This document shows positions 53,007 through 61,732 of a stretch of DNA of 64,000 bases, one piece after another. Every line of letters starts with the position of its first letter. The stretch's first letter is position 1. Position numbers and translations under genes: made by a program. Under the pieces are notes generated by a model. It did no database searches. It had not been told where the DNA came from and was given only the letters and a program-made list of their open reading frames with translations. The stretch comes from Rhodanobacter sp. C06 (lineage in GTDB: Bacteria > Pseudomonadota > Gammaproteobacteria > Xanthomonadales > Rhodanobacteraceae), in assembly GCF_002001105.1 (NCBI RefSeq), contig NZ_MUNP01000040.1, positions 29,591-93,590 of the forward strand. The letters run 5' to 3'.

Positions 53007-54308
53007 TTAGTCATGCGTCGTCACCCGATCCGGAACCGGCTTGGTCTTTTCCCAGCCGAAATGTGTGTAGGCCCACAGGAACGCGAAGAAGCCGAAGTAG
53101 ATCAGCGTCATCGTGCGGCCGAACGCGTTCTCCCAGGTGGTCAGGTCGACGTTGCCGAACCATTCCGGGATCACCTCGGCGGTGATGCCCGCGCCCACTG
53201 CGCCGAGGCCGAAGAACGCGAGCACGAACAGGCCCAGGGCGACTTTGTAGCCGGTGCCGCGGTAGCGGATCGACTTGACCTGGCCGCGATCGAACCACGG
53301 CAGCAGGAACAGCACCGCGATCGCGCCGAACATCGCCAGCACGCCCCACACCGCGGTGCCCGCGAACGAGGGGATCATGCGCACGATCGCGTAGAACGGG
53401 GTGAAGTACCACACCGGCTTGATCTCCGCCGGGGTCACCAGGTTGTTGGCCATGATCGAGTTGTCGTGCTCGAGGAACCAGCCACCGAAGGTCGGCGCGA
53501 AGAAGATGATGAAAGCCGCCACGATCAGGAAGAAGCCCACCCCGACCAGGTCCTTCACGGTGTAGTACGGGTGGAACGGGATGCCGTCCGTCGGCGCGCT
53601 CGGACTCCAGCGGTTGCCCTTGGGGCCGTGCTTGACGTCGACGCCATCGGGGTTGTTCGAGCCCACCTCGTGCAGCGCGGCCAGGTGCAGCACCACCAGC
53701 AGCAGCAGCACGATCGGCAGCGCGATCACGTGCAGCGCGAAGAAGCGATTGAGCGTGGCGTCGGCGGGCAGGAAGTCGCCCATGATCCACTCGACCAGGT
53801 GGCTGCCGATCACCGGGATGGTGCCGAACAGCGACACGATCACCTTCGCGCCCCAGAACGACATGTTGCCCCACGGCAGCACGTAGCCCATGAAGGCCTC
53901 GGCCATCAGCACCAGGAAGATCAGCATGCCGAGCAGCCACACCAGCTCGCGCGGCTTCTTGTACGAGCCGTACATGATGCCGCGGAACATGTGCAGGAAC
54001 ACCACCACGAAGAACAGCGATGCGCCGGTGGAATGCATGTAGCGGATCAGCCAGCCCCACTCCACGTCGCGCATGATGTACTGCACCGAGTCGAAGGCTC
54101 CCGCCGCGCTCGGGTTGTAGTTCATCGTGAGGAAGATGCCGGTGACGATCTGGTTGACCAGCACCAGCAGCGCCAGCGAGCCGAAGTAGTACCAGAGGTT
54201 GAAGTTCTTCGGCGCGTAGTACTCGGTCATGTGCTTGCGGTACACGGGCGCAAGGCCCGGTGCGCGCTCGTTGACCCAGTCGCCGAGGCTTGCGAATACG
54301 TTCGCCAT
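53007..54308 (-). CDS. petB: Ubiquinol-cytochrome c reductase, cytochrome b subunit
   Basis: Cytochrome b holds the two hemes b and the quinol/quinone sites of the bc1 complex. The 433-residue protein has eight membrane segments. Heme ligands lie in HSTGASLFFVVVFLHMFRG (about residues 87-105) and HVIALPIVLLLLVVLHLAAL (about 189-208). The Qo-site motif is PVWY (about 285-288), the variant of PEWY known from beta- and gammaproteobacteria. The start overlaps the petA stop (TGATG at 54306-54310), so the genes are coupled. Confidence 0.97.
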   Translation of the reverse strand: MANVFASLGDWVNERAPGLAPVYRKHMTEYYAPKNFNLWYYFGSLALLVLVNQIVTGIFLTMNYNPSAAGAFDSVQYIMRDVEWGWLIRYMHSTGASLFFVVVFLHMFRGIMYGSYKKPRELVWLLGMLIFLVLMAEAFMGYVLPWGNMSFWGAKVIVSLFGTIPVIGSHLVEWIMGDFLPADATLNRFFALHVIALPIVLLLLVVLHLAALHEVGSNNPDGVDVKHGPKGNRWSPSAPTDGIPFHPYYTVKDLVGVGFFLIVAAFIIFFAPTFGGWFLEHDNSIMANNLVTPAEIKPVWYFTPFYAIVRMIPSFAGTAVWGVLAMFGAIAVLFLLPWFDRGQVKSIRYRGTGYKVALGLFVLAFFGLGAVGAGITAEVIPEWFGNVDLTTWENAFGRTMTLIYFGFFAFLWAYTHFGWEKTKPVPDRVTTHD

Positions 54309-54913
54309 CACGCGGCCTCCTTCGGACCCACGCCGATCTGCACGGTCGTGTCGTCAATGAAGTGATACGGCGGGATCTCCATGTTCTTCGGCGCCGGTAC
54401 GCCCTGGTAGACGCGGCCGGCCATGTCGTAGCGCGAGTGGTGGCAGGGGCAGTAGTAGCCGCCCTGCCAGTTCGGATCGAACGGCTCGGGCTTCATCTCG
54501 CCGACGTAGTTCGGCACGCAGCCGAGGTGGGTGCAGATGCCGATCATCACCAGCCACTCGGGCTTGATCGAGCGCGTCTCGTTCTGTGCGTACTTCGGTT
54601 GCTGGGCGGCCGAGCTGCCGTCCGACTTCGGATCGACCAGGCGCGGGTCCTGCTTCGGCAGCGCCGCCAGCTGCGTCGGCGTGCGATTGACGATGAACAC
54701 CGGCAGGCTGCGCCAGCCGACGATCAGCTGCTGGCCAGATTCGATCTTCTTGAGGGACTGGGTGACCGGTGCTCCGGCGGCCTTGGCTCGCGCGCTGGGT
54801 TCCCACGACTTGATGAAGGGCACGGCTGCCGAGACGATTCCCACACCGCCCACCACCGAAGTGGCGGCTGTGAGAAACCGGCGGCGGCCATGATCGACGA
54901 CTTCGTTCGCCAT
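54308..54913 (-). CDS. petA: Ubiquinol-cytochrome c reductase, Rieske iron-sulfur subunit
   Basis: The Rieske protein takes one electron from ubiquinol and passes it to cytochrome c1. The 201-residue protein begins with a Tat-type signal anchor (HGRRRFLTAATSVVGGVGI). The 2Fe-2S ligands are in CTHLGC (about residues 131-136) and CPCHHSRYD (about 154-162). First gene of petA-petB-petC; a promoter pair is shared with the divergent degS-like gene. Confidence 0.97.
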   Translation of the reverse strand: MANEVVDHGRRRFLTAATSVVGGVGIVSAAVPFIKSWEPSARAKAAGAPVTQSLKKIESGQQLIVGWRSLPVFIVNRTPTQLAALPKQDPRLVDPKSDGSSAAQQPKYAQNETRSIKPEWLVMIGICTHLGCVPNYVGEMKPEPFDPNWQGGYYCPCHHSRYDMAGRVYQGVPAPKNMEIPPYHFIDDTTVQIGVGPKEAA

Positions 54914-54987
54914 CAGGCTCTCCGGTACATGATGCGTCAGGATGGGCTCGCGCCCAGCAATGATTTGGAACCCCTGAAAATCGCGTT

Positions 54988-55017
54988 AGTCTAGCGTCAG
55001 CCCCCGCACCGTACAAT
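54988..55017. promoter_or_regulatory. Overlapping divergent promoters of petA and the degS-like gene
   Basis: On the minus strand TTGTAC (55016-55011) and TAGACT (54993-54988) with 17 bases between them form a good promoter for petABC. On the plus strand TACAAT (55012-55017) is a good -10 for the protease gene, but its -35 is weak. The -35 of one overlaps the -10 of the other, so the polymerases would compete. Confidence 0.5.
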
Positions 55018-55120
55018 AAAAGCGCCGCGGCGTATCGACGCTGGGGGAACCTTGCCCGACCTCGGCTGCACGGCCAGCCTACCCTACCGTCCGCCCGCCC
55101 GTCACGGATTGCAGCACGAC

Positions 55121-56287
55121 ATGAAACATGCCGCCGGCACGCTCGCCTTTCTCGCCCGCTGTGTCGTCATCGGCCTCGCGGCAGCGTTCGTGATCGGCCT
55201 GTTCTGGCCCGGCAGCGGCGAGCGCCTGCGCGCGCGACTGGGGCTGCCCGGGGCACCGGCGACCGGCGCACCGACTGCCGCACCGACCTCCTACGCCGAC
55301 GCGGTCGCCGCCGCGGCTCCCTCGGTGGTGAACATCTACGCCGACAAGATCGTCAACGAGCGGGCGATCAAGATGTACGACAACCCGATCCTGCAGCAGC
55401 TGCTGGGCGGCACGCTCACCACCTACGCGCGCCGCGAGAAGACCCTGGGCTCGGGCGTAATCGTCAGCGCGCAAGGCTACGTGCTCACCAACTACCACGT
55501 GATCTCGCACGCCACCGACATCCAGGTGCTGCTGTACGACGGCCGCGTGGCCAAGGCCACCGTGGTCGGTTCGGACGAGGAGACCGACCTCGCGGTGCTG
55601 AAGATCGACGCCGGCAACCTGCCGGTAATCCAGTTCGCCAAGCAGAACCCGCGCTCCGGCGACGTGGTGCTGGCGATCGGCAACCCGCTCGGCCTCAACC
55701 AGACCGTGACGATGGGCATCGTCAGTGCGGTGGGGCGCCAGTTGAACGGCTCCAGCGCCGAGGACTTCATCCAGACCGATGCGGCGATCAACCTCGGCAA
55801 CTCCGGCGGCGCGCTGGTCAACGCCGAGGGCCGGCTGGTGGGCATCAACACCTTGCTGATCGGCAAGGCCGCGAATGCCGAAGGCATCGGCTTCGCGATC
55901 CCGGCGGTCACCGCCAGGAAGGTGCTGGACCAGATCGTCGCCACCGGCCACGTGGTGCGCGGCTGGCTGGGCGCGGATTACAGCTTCGTGCCGGTGGCCG
56001 CCAACAGCGGCCTGCCTGCGGCGGCGCGCGGCGCCCAGGTCACCGACGTGTACCCCGGCAGCCCCGCTGCACTGGCCGGCATCCAGCCGCGCGACATCCT
56101 GCTGCGCATCGGCAGCGACAATATCCGCGACCCCGCCGACCTGCGCCGGCGCGAGTCGGCGATCAAGCCCGGCACCACGGTGGAGATCTCCGGCCTGCGC
56201 AACGGCAGTCCGTTCCACACCGAGGCCACGCTGACCGAGCGCCCGCCGATGAACGTGGAAACCGCGACATCCGAGAGCAACCAGTAG
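55121..56287 (+). CDS. DegS-type periplasmic serine protease (HtrA family)
   Basis: A 388-residue HtrA protease. An N-terminal membrane anchor (about residues 8-28, LARCVVIGLAAAFVIGLFW) is followed by the trypsin-like domain. Catalytic residues are His in LTNYHVISH (about 128-136), Asp in EETDLAVLK (about 157-165) and Ser in LGNSGGAL (about 229-236). One PDZ domain ends the protein (GVQPRDILLRIG type, about 320-370). One PDZ and an uncleaved anchor suggest DegS, which starts the sigma-E stress response; DegQ is less likely. The gene is divergent from petA. Its TAG stop comes from a palindromic repeat. Confidence 0.92.
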   Translation: MKHAAGTLAFLARCVVIGLAAAFVIGLFWPGSGERLRARLGLPGAPATGAPTAAPTSYADAVAAAAPSVVNIYADKIVNERAIKMYDNPILQQLLGGTLTTYARREKTLGSGVIVSAQGYVLTNYHVISHATDIQVLLYDGRVAKATVVGSDEETDLAVLKIDAGNLPVIQFAKQNPRSGDVVLAIGNPLGLNQTVTMGIVSAVGRQLNGSSAEDFIQTDAAINLGNSGGALVNAEGRLVGINTLLIGKAANAEGIGFAIPAVTARKVLDQIVATGHVVRGWLGADYSFVPVAANSGLPAAARGAQVTDVYPGSPAALAGIQPRDILLRIGSDNIRDPADLRRRESAIKPGTTVEISGLRNGSPFHTEATLTERPPMNVETATSESNQ

Positions 56288-56361
56288 GAGCGCACCCTGT
56301 GCGCGAATGCCCTTGGCTCCGATCAACGCCAGAGCCATTCGCGCACAGGGTGCGCTCCTAC
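56284..56361. repeat. REP-like palindrome, family A copy 2
   Basis: Arms identical to the copy at 2531 (GTAGGAGCGCACCCTGTGCG and its complement). The left end supplies the TAG stop of the DegS-type gene, the right end the TAG stop of the convergent transglycosylase gene. The loop differs from copy 1. Confidence 0.9.
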
Positions 56362-57482
56362 ATCGATCGCGCCGCCGCCAGCGGCGGATGCAGCGCCGCC
56401 TCGTAGCGCTTGCGCAAGGTATCCACGCGCTGCACGTAGACCTGGGTCTCGGCATACGGCGGCACGCCGTTGTAGCGCTGCACCGCGCCGGGGCCGGCGT
56501 TGTAGGCCGCGGCGGCCAGGTGTTCGTTGCCGCCGAAGTCGCGCAGCAGCAGGGCGAGGTAGCGCGCGCCGCCGCGGATGTTCTGGCCGGTATCGAATGC
56601 GTCCAGCACGCCCATGTCGCCGGCCGTGCCCGGCATCAGCTGCATCAGCCCCTGCGCGCCCTTGAGCGAAAGCGCGCGCGGGTTGAACGCGCTCTCGGCG
56701 TGGATGATCGCGCGCAGGAAGGCCTCGTCCACGCCGTACTCCACGCTGGCCGCGCGGATCGCGTCCGCATAGGCGGTGAGGTTGAGCGGCACGCTGCCCC
56801 AATGGATGGTCGAATGCAGGTTGCAGGCGAAGCAGGTGGCGATGTAACTGAACAGCATCTTCGCCTCCTGCGCGGCGCGACCGGCGGGGCGGATGTTGGT
56901 GTATTCCACGCTGCCGTCGGCGCGCGCGATGCGGTACACCGCGCCGCGCAGCACGCGGTCGCCCGGCGCCGTGGCGGCCGGCATGTCGGGCAGTGCGCCC
57001 GCGCCGCGGCTCGACTGGCTGTAGGTCCAGTGCCCGCGCAAGGCCGCCGGCACGTCTGCGGCTGAAGCGCCTGAAGGGAGCGCCGCAGCGGGCGGCAGCG
57101 GATCGGTCGCCGGCAGCCTTGCGGTGCTGAGTACGCCGCCGCGCACCGCCGCCAGCGAGGCCACGACGGCATCGGCCTGCGGCTTCGTGCCCACCACCGC
57201 CCCCCGCACCCGCTGCAGCGAAGTTTCGGACGCGCGCCGCGCCGGTGCGCCATAGCTGCCCAGCTTGCGGCAGCCGTGATAGCCCGCGGTGCTGCCGGTG
57301 AACACCGCCTCGCCGCTGGAACCGGTGCAACGGTAGAGATTGCCCGCATGCGCCGCTGGCAGCCACAGCGCACCCGCCAGCAGGGCACAGCCCAGCGCGA
57401 TCCGCTGCGGGATCGTGGTGTAGGACGGGGAGCCTGCGACGGGCCGGCCGACACTCCCCCGGTGGCGCACGGCATCGAACAT
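56358..57482 (-). CDS. Lytic transglycosylase (SLT domain) with DUF4124-like N-terminus
   Basis: A 374-residue peptidoglycan-cleaving enzyme. A signal peptide (about residues 28-46, ALGCALLAGALWLPAAHA) is followed by a DUF4124-like part (NLYRCTGSSGEAVFTGS). The SLT domain (about 230-360) has IIHAESAFNPRALS with the catalytic glutamate, GAQGLMQLMPGTA and AAAYNAGPGAVQRYNG. The substrate is the beta-1,4 link between MurNAc and GlcNAc. ATG 57482 (MFDAV) was chosen; longer open frames upstream lack a signal peptide. It is convergent with the protease gene, and both stops lie in the same palindrome. Confidence 0.93.
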   Translation of the reverse strand: MFDAVRHRGSVGRPVAGSPSYTTIPQRIALGCALLAGALWLPAAHAGNLYRCTGSSGEAVFTGSTAGYHGCRKLGSYGAPARRASETSLQRVRGAVVGTKPQADAVVASLAAVRGGVLSTARLPATDPLPPAAALPSGASAADVPAALRGHWTYSQSSRGAGALPDMPAATAPGDRVLRGAVYRIARADGSVEYTNIRPAGRAAQEAKMLFSYIATCFACNLHSTIHWGSVPLNLTAYADAIRAASVEYGVDEAFLRAIIHAESAFNPRALSLKGAQGLMQLMPGTAGDMGVLDAFDTGQNIRGGARYLALLLRDFGGNEHLAAAAYNAGPGAVQRYNGVPPYAETQVYVQRVDTLRKRYEAALHPPLAAARSM

Positions 57483-57676
57483 GCGCGCAGTGTGCCGCCG
57501 CGCCGTGTCCGCGCCAAGAGCGGGCGCACCGTTTCGTGCGCCATGCCCGTCCGGAAAGCTCCCCAAGTGCCTGATCCGGCTGGCATGCTTGCTGGCAGGC
57601 AGGCGTGTGGCGGCGTAAACTGCGCGGTTCGGCGCGACCCGCGCCGCGCCGCGAGCAACCACGGTAACCAGCACCC

Positions 57677-59020
57677 ATGAGCGGCAAGCTTTTCATCAAG
57701 ACCCACGGCTGCCAGATGAACGAGTACGACTCGGCCAAGATGGCCGACGTGCTCAAGGCCTCGCACGGCCTGGAGCTGACCCAGGACGAGTCCGAGGCGG
57801 ACGTTATCCTGATCAACACCTGCTCGATCCGCGAGAAGGCGCAGGAAAAGGTGTTCAGCCAGCTCGGCCGCTGGAAGGAGCACAAGCAGGGTGGCCGCCA
57901 CGTGGTCATCGGCGTGGGCGGTTGCGTGGCCAGCCAGGAAGGCGAGGCCATCATCAAGCGCGCGCCCTACGTGGACCTGGTGTTCGGCCCGCAGACGCTG
58001 CACCGCCTGCCCGAGCTGATCGAGGCCAATCGCGCCACCCACCGGCCGCAGGTGGACATCTCCTTCCCCGAGATCGAGAAGTTCGACAAGCTGCCCGAGC
58101 CGCGCGCCGAAGGCCCCACCGCCTTCGTCTCGATCATGGAAGGCTGCTCCAAGTACTGCAGTTACTGCGTGGTGCCCTACACCCGCGGCACCGAGATCAG
58201 CCGCCCGTTCGACGACGTGCTGGTGGAAGTGGCCCAACTCGCCGCGCAGGGCGTGCGCGAGGTGAACCTGCTGGGCCAGAACGTCAACGCCTACCGCGGC
58301 CCCATGCACGACGGCGGCATCGCGGATCTCGCCGTGCTGATCCACGCCATCGCGCAGATCGAGGGCATCGGCCGGATCCGTTTCACCACCTCGCATCCGC
58401 TGGAGTTCTCCGACTCGCTGATCGAGGCCTACGCCAGCGTGCCCAAGCTCGCGAACTTCCTGCACCTGCCGGTGCAGGCCGGCTCCGACCGCATCTTGAG
58501 CGCGATGAAGCGCGGCTACACCGCGCTGGAGTTCAAGCAGAAGATCCGCAAGCTGCGCGCAGTGCGCCCGGACATCTGCGTGTCGTCCGACTTCATCGTG
58601 GGCTTCCCCGGCGAGACCGACGAGGACTTCGGCAAGACCATGAAGCTGATCGAGGACATCGGCTTCGACCAGAGCTTCAGCTTCATCTTCTCCGCCCGCC
58701 CCGGCACGCCGGCGGCCAGCCTCGCCGACGACACGCCGATGGCCGAGAAACACGCTCGCCTCGAACGCCTGCAGGCGGCGATCAACGCGAACGCGAAGGC
58801 GATCAACGAGGCGATGGTCGGCAGCGTGCAGCGCGTGCTGGTGGAAAAGCCCAGCACCAAGAACCCGCACGAGCTCGCCGGCCGCACCGAGAACATGCGC
58901 TACGTGAACTTTCCCGGCGACGCGCGCATGATCGGCCGCTTCGTCGACGTGCTGATCACCGACGCGATGAGCAATTCCTTGCGTGGCCGGGTGCATGGCG
59001 TAACCGAAGCAGCAGCCTGA
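57677..59020 (+). CDS. miaB: tRNA-2-methylthio-N6-dimethylallyladenosine synthase
   Basis: MiaB is a radical-SAM enzyme that adds a methylthio group to i6A at position 37 of tRNA. The 447-residue protein has the UPF0004 domain with [11 protein letters not shown] (about 9-19) and NTCSIREKA (about 46-54), the radical-SAM motif [11 protein letters not shown] (about 157-167), and a C-terminal TRAM domain. Six cysteines for two Fe-S clusters are present. It starts the conserved run miaB-phoH-ybeY-corC. Confidence 0.97.
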   Translation: MSGKLFIKTHGCQMNEYDSAKMADVLKASHGLELTQDESEADVILINTCSIREKAQEKVFSQLGRWKEHKQGGRHVVIGVGGCVASQEGEAIIKRAPYVDLVFGPQTLHRLPELIEANRATHRPQVDISFPEIEKFDKLPEPRAEGPTAFVSIMEGCSKYCSYCVVPYTRGTEISRPFDDVLVEVAQLAAQGVREVNLLGQNVNAYRGPMHDGGIADLAVLIHAIAQIEGIGRIRFTTSHPLEFSDSLIEAYASVPKLANFLHLPVQAGSDRILSAMKRGYTALEFKQKIRKLRAVRPDICVSSDFIVGFPGETDEDFGKTMKLIEDIGFDQSFSFIFSARPGTPAASLADDTPMAEKHARLERLQAAINANAKAINEAMVGSVQRVLVEKPSTKNPHELAGRTENMRYVNFPGDARMIGRFVDVLITDAMSNSLRGRVHGVTEAAA

Positions 59021-59025
59021 TCCAG

Positions 59026-59122
59026 CCCCCTCCCCTGCTTGCAGGGGAGGGTTGGGGTGGGGTCGCTTTTGCCGACACCAGAACACCCCTTCCCAGCCTC
59101 CCCCTGCAAGCAGGGGGAGGAG
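59026..59122 (+). repeat. G-rich palindromic repeat, family C copy 1
   Basis: Two hairpins in inverted order: CCCTCCCCTGCTTGCAGGGG, then AGGGTTGGGGTGGGG, a spacer, then CTCCCCCTGCAAGCAGGGGG. Between miaB and phoH. GGGGAGGGTTGGGGTGGGG at 59044-59062 has four G runs with loops of 1-2 bases, a strong G-quadruplex motif in the sense strand. The end GGGGGAGGAG lies 20 bases before the phoH start. Confidence 0.85.
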
Positions 59123-59141
59123 TCAAAAGAAGCCAAGAAGC

Positions 59142-60125
59142 ATGACCAACGGCCCCACCGAACGCGATTTCGCCCTCGATCCGGAAGACAACGCTCGGCT
59201 CGCCACGCTGTGCGGGCCGTTCGACGAGCACCTGCGCCAGATCGAGCTGCGCCTGGGCGTGGAGATCGACCACCGCGGCAACCTGTTCAAGGCGATCGGC
59301 GAGGAAGCCTCCGCGCGCACTGCCGAGAAGGTGTTGCGCGCGCTGTATGCCGTCACCGAGAACGAGACCTTGAACGGCGCGAAGATCAACCTGCACCTGG
59401 TCGAATCGGGCGTGGACGCGCGTGCCGACGACGCGGCCGAAGGCACGCAGGACGTCGTCATCAAGGTGAAGCGCGGCGTGATCAAGGGCCGCGGCCCGAA
59501 CCAGGCGCGCTACCTGCACGCGATCACCACCCACGACATCAGCTTCGGCGTGGGCCCGGCCGGCACCGGCAAGACCTACCTCGCCGTGGCCAGCGCGGTC
59601 GAGGCGCTGGAGGCGAACCGCGTGCAGCGCCTGCTGCTGGTGCGTCCGGCGGTCGAGGCCGGCGAGAAGCTGGGCTTCCTGCCCGGCGACCTCAGCCAAA
59701 AGGTCGATCCCTACCTGCGCCCGCTGTACGACGCGCTGTACGAGATGCTCGGCTTCGAGAAAGTGGCCAAGCTGATCGAGCGCAACGTGATCGAGATCGC
59801 ACCGCTCGCGTACATGCGCGGCCGCACCTTGAACGATTCGTACGTGATCCTGGACGAGGCGCAGAACACCACCGTCGAGCAGATGAAGATGTTCCTGACC
59901 CGCATCGGCTTCGGCTCGGTGGCGGTGATCACCGGCGACGTCAGCCAGGTCGACCTGCCGCGCAACGTGCGTTCGGGCCTGCGCCACGCGGTGGAAGTGC
60001 TGCGCGGCGTGGACGGCATCAGCTTCACGTTCTTCACCTCGCGCGACGTGGTGCGCCACCCGCTGGTGGCGAAGATCGTGCGGGCGTACGAGGCCTTCGA
60101 GCAGAAGGACGAGGACGCCAAGTGA
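59142..60125 (+). CDS. ybeZ: PhoH-like ATPase (YbeZ)
   Basis: A 327-residue ATPase of the PhoH family, thought to work in RNA metabolism with YbeY. Walker A is [13 protein letters not shown] (about residues 134-146), and Walker B is YVILDEAQN (about 234-242). An N-terminal KH-like part (about 20-70) precedes it. ATG 59142 lies after the G-rich repeat. Its stop overlaps the GTG of ybeY (GTGA at 60122-60125), so translation is coupled. Confidence 0.94.
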   Translation: MTNGPTERDFALDPEDNARLATLCGPFDEHLRQIELRLGVEIDHRGNLFKAIGEEASARTAEKVLRALYAVTENETLNGAKINLHLVESGVDARADDAAEGTQDVVIKVKRGVIKGRGPNQARYLHAITTHDISFGVGPAGTGKTYLAVASAVEALEANRVQRLLLVRPAVEAGEKLGFLPGDLSQKVDPYLRPLYDALYEMLGFEKVAKLIERNVIEIAPLAYMRGRTLNDSYVILDEAQNTTVEQMKMFLTRIGFGSVAVITGDVSQVDLPRNVRSGLRHAVEVLRGVDGISFTFFTSRDVVRHPLVAKIVRAYEAFEQKDEDAK

Positions 60126-60583
60126 GCACGGCGACGGTCCATCTCGGCTATGCCGTGCCGCGCGCCGGCATACCCGCGCCGGCGAGCTTCCGCTGCTGGG
60201 TCGAGGCGGCGTTGCATGGCGCGAAGCGGCGCAAGGCCACCGAACTTTCCATCCGCATCGTTGACGCCGACGAGGGCCGCGCGCTCAACCGCGACTACCG
60301 CGGCAAGGACTACGCCACCAACGTGCTGTCCTTCGAGGCCGAGCTGCCGCCTGGCCTGAAGCTGCCGTTGATCGGCGACATGGTGATCTGTGCCCCCGTG
60401 GTGGCGCGCGAGGCCGCCGAACAGGGCAAGCGCGCACGCGACCACTGGGCCCACCTCACCGTGCATGGCACCCTGCACCTGCTCGGCTACGACCACATCG
60501 TGACGGCCGAGGCCGAGGCCATGGAAGCGCTGGAGACGCGCATTCTCGCCGGGCTGGGCATCGCCGATCCTTACGCGGCTTGA
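60122..60583 (+). CDS. ybeY: Endoribonuclease YbeY (16S rRNA maturation)
   Basis: YbeY is a zinc endoribonuclease needed for 16S rRNA 3'-end maturation and 70S quality control. The 153-residue protein has the metal motif [11 protein letters not shown] (about residues 115-125; H...H.....H) and [17 protein letters not shown] (about 55-71). The start is GTG 60122, overlapping the phoH stop. It ends just before another G-rich repeat. Confidence 0.96.
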   Translation: MSTATVHLGYAVPRAGIPAPASFRCWVEAALHGAKRRKATELSIRIVDADEGRALNRDYRGKDYATNVLSFEAELPPGLKLPLIGDMVICAPVVAREAAEQGKRARDHWAHLTVHGTLHLLGYDHIVTAEAEAMEALETRILAGLGIADPYAA

Positions 60584-60676
60584 CCCCTCCCAACCTCCCC
60601 CTGCAAGCAGGGGGAGGAGAAAGCCGCCGCGCCGGCACTCCCTCCCCTGCATGCAGGGGAGGGTTGGGGTGGGGTG
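60584..60676 (+). repeat. G-rich palindromic repeat, family C copy 2
   Basis: The same two hairpins as copy 1 but in the other order (CTCCCCCTGCAAGCAGGGGG first, CCTCCCCTGCATGCAGGGG second). G-quadruplex motif GGGGAGGGTTGGGGTGGGG at 60656-60674. Between ybeY and corC. Confidence 0.85.
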
Positions 60677-60754
60677 CTCCTACACCCTGAATTGTCACGG
60701 GTTTTCCGCTAGACTTTTGGTCCCGCCCGGCTTCGGGCAGTTGCAACCCGAGTA

Positions 60755-61606
60755 ATGAACGACGACCCCGGCAGTACCAGCGGCCCGGCCCATCGCACCT
60801 GGTGGGATCGACTGGGCCACCTGTTTTCCGGCGAGCCGCGCAACCGCGCGGAACTGATCGACGAGTTGCGCGCCGCCCAGGTCAACGGCCTGCTCAGCGC
60901 CGACACCCTGCCCATGCTGGAGGGCGCGCTCAAGGTCACCGAGCTCTCCGTCGACGACGTGATGGTGCCGCGCGTGCAGATCGTGATGATCGCCGCCGAC
61001 TCGCCGCTCGATGAGATCCTCGCCGCCGTGGTCGAATCCGGCCACTCGCGCTTCCCCGTGCATGGCGAGGACAAGGACGACATCCTCGGCGTCCTGCTCG
61101 CCAAGGACTTGCTGAAGTTCTTCGGCCACGGCGAGCACTTCGACATCCGCGCGATCCTGCGCCCCGCGGTGCTGATCCCCGAGTCGATGCGCCTCAACGT
61201 GCTGCTGGCCGAGTTCCGCCGCAGCCGCAACCACATGGCGATGGTGGTGGACGAATACGGCGGCGTGGCCGGCCTGATCACCATCGAGGACGTGCTGGAA
61301 CAGATCGTAGGCGAGATCGACGACGAGCACGACGACGAGGAAGAACCGGCGCTGATCCACGCCCAGGCCGACGGCTCATGGCTGATCAGCGCACTCACCC
61401 CGATCGAGGACTTCAACGAGGAAGTGGGCGCCGCGTTCTCCGACGAGGAGTTCGACACCATCGGCGGCCTGCTCACCGCCGAGTTCGGCCACCTGCCCGA
61501 GGCGGGCGAGGAAGCCGGCGCCGGCGACTACCTATTCCACGTCACCGAAGCCGACGACCGACGCGTGCAGCAATTCCGCGTCACCCGCCGCGCACCGGAC
61601 GCCTGA
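60755..61606 (+). CDS. ybeX: CorC/HlyC family CBS-domain protein (YbeX)
   Basis: A 283-residue cytosolic protein with two CBS domains (about residues 67-185; VPRVQIVMIAADSPLDEIL and MAMVVDEYGGVAGLITIEDV) and a C-terminal CorC_HlyC domain (about 205-283). It is the YbeX/CorC protein found after ybeY; a link to magnesium-cobalt efflux or to ribosome homeostasis has been reported. There is no membrane segment. ATG 60755. Confidence 0.93.
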   Translation: MNDDPGSTSGPAHRTWWDRLGHLFSGEPRNRAELIDELRAAQVNGLLSADTLPMLEGALKVTELSVDDVMVPRVQIVMIAADSPLDEILAAVVESGHSRFPVHGEDKDDILGVLLAKDLLKFFGHGEHFDIRAILRPAVLIPESMRLNVLLAEFRRSRNHMAMVVDEYGGVAGLITIEDVLEQIVGEIDDEHDDEEEPALIHAQADGSWLISALTPIEDFNEEVGAAFSDEEFDTIGGLLTAEFGHLPEAGEEAGAGDYLFHVTEADDRRVQQFRVTRRAPDA

Positions 61607-61620
61607 GCGCACCATTTCCC

Positions 61621-61717
61621 TCCCTCCCCTGCATGCAGGGGAGGGTTGGGGAGGGGTCGCTCTTGACCAGCGCCAAAACACCCCCTCCCAACCTCCCCCT
61701 GCAAGCAGGGGGAGGAG
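61621..61717 (+). repeat. G-rich palindromic repeat, family C copy 3
   Basis: TCCCTCCCCTGCATGCAGGG, GGGGAGGGTTGGGGAGGGG (61638-61656, a G-quadruplex motif), spacer, CTCCCCCTGCAAGCAGGGGG. Between corC and the DUF4105 gene; the same order as copy 1. Its GGGGGAGGAG lies before the downstream gene and may act as part of its ribosome-binding site. Confidence 0.85.
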
Positions 61718-61732
61718 CAGAAGCCGGAAATC

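Noticed and set aside
56645..59086. An 813-codon minus-strand frame over the transglycosylase and miaB
   Set aside because: It crosses two real genes in the wrong frame and strand and has no recognisable domain.
59026..61717. CRISPR-like array from the regularly spaced G-rich repeats
   Set aside because: Only three copies, each in a different intergenic gap with genes between, and no unique spacers of equal length.
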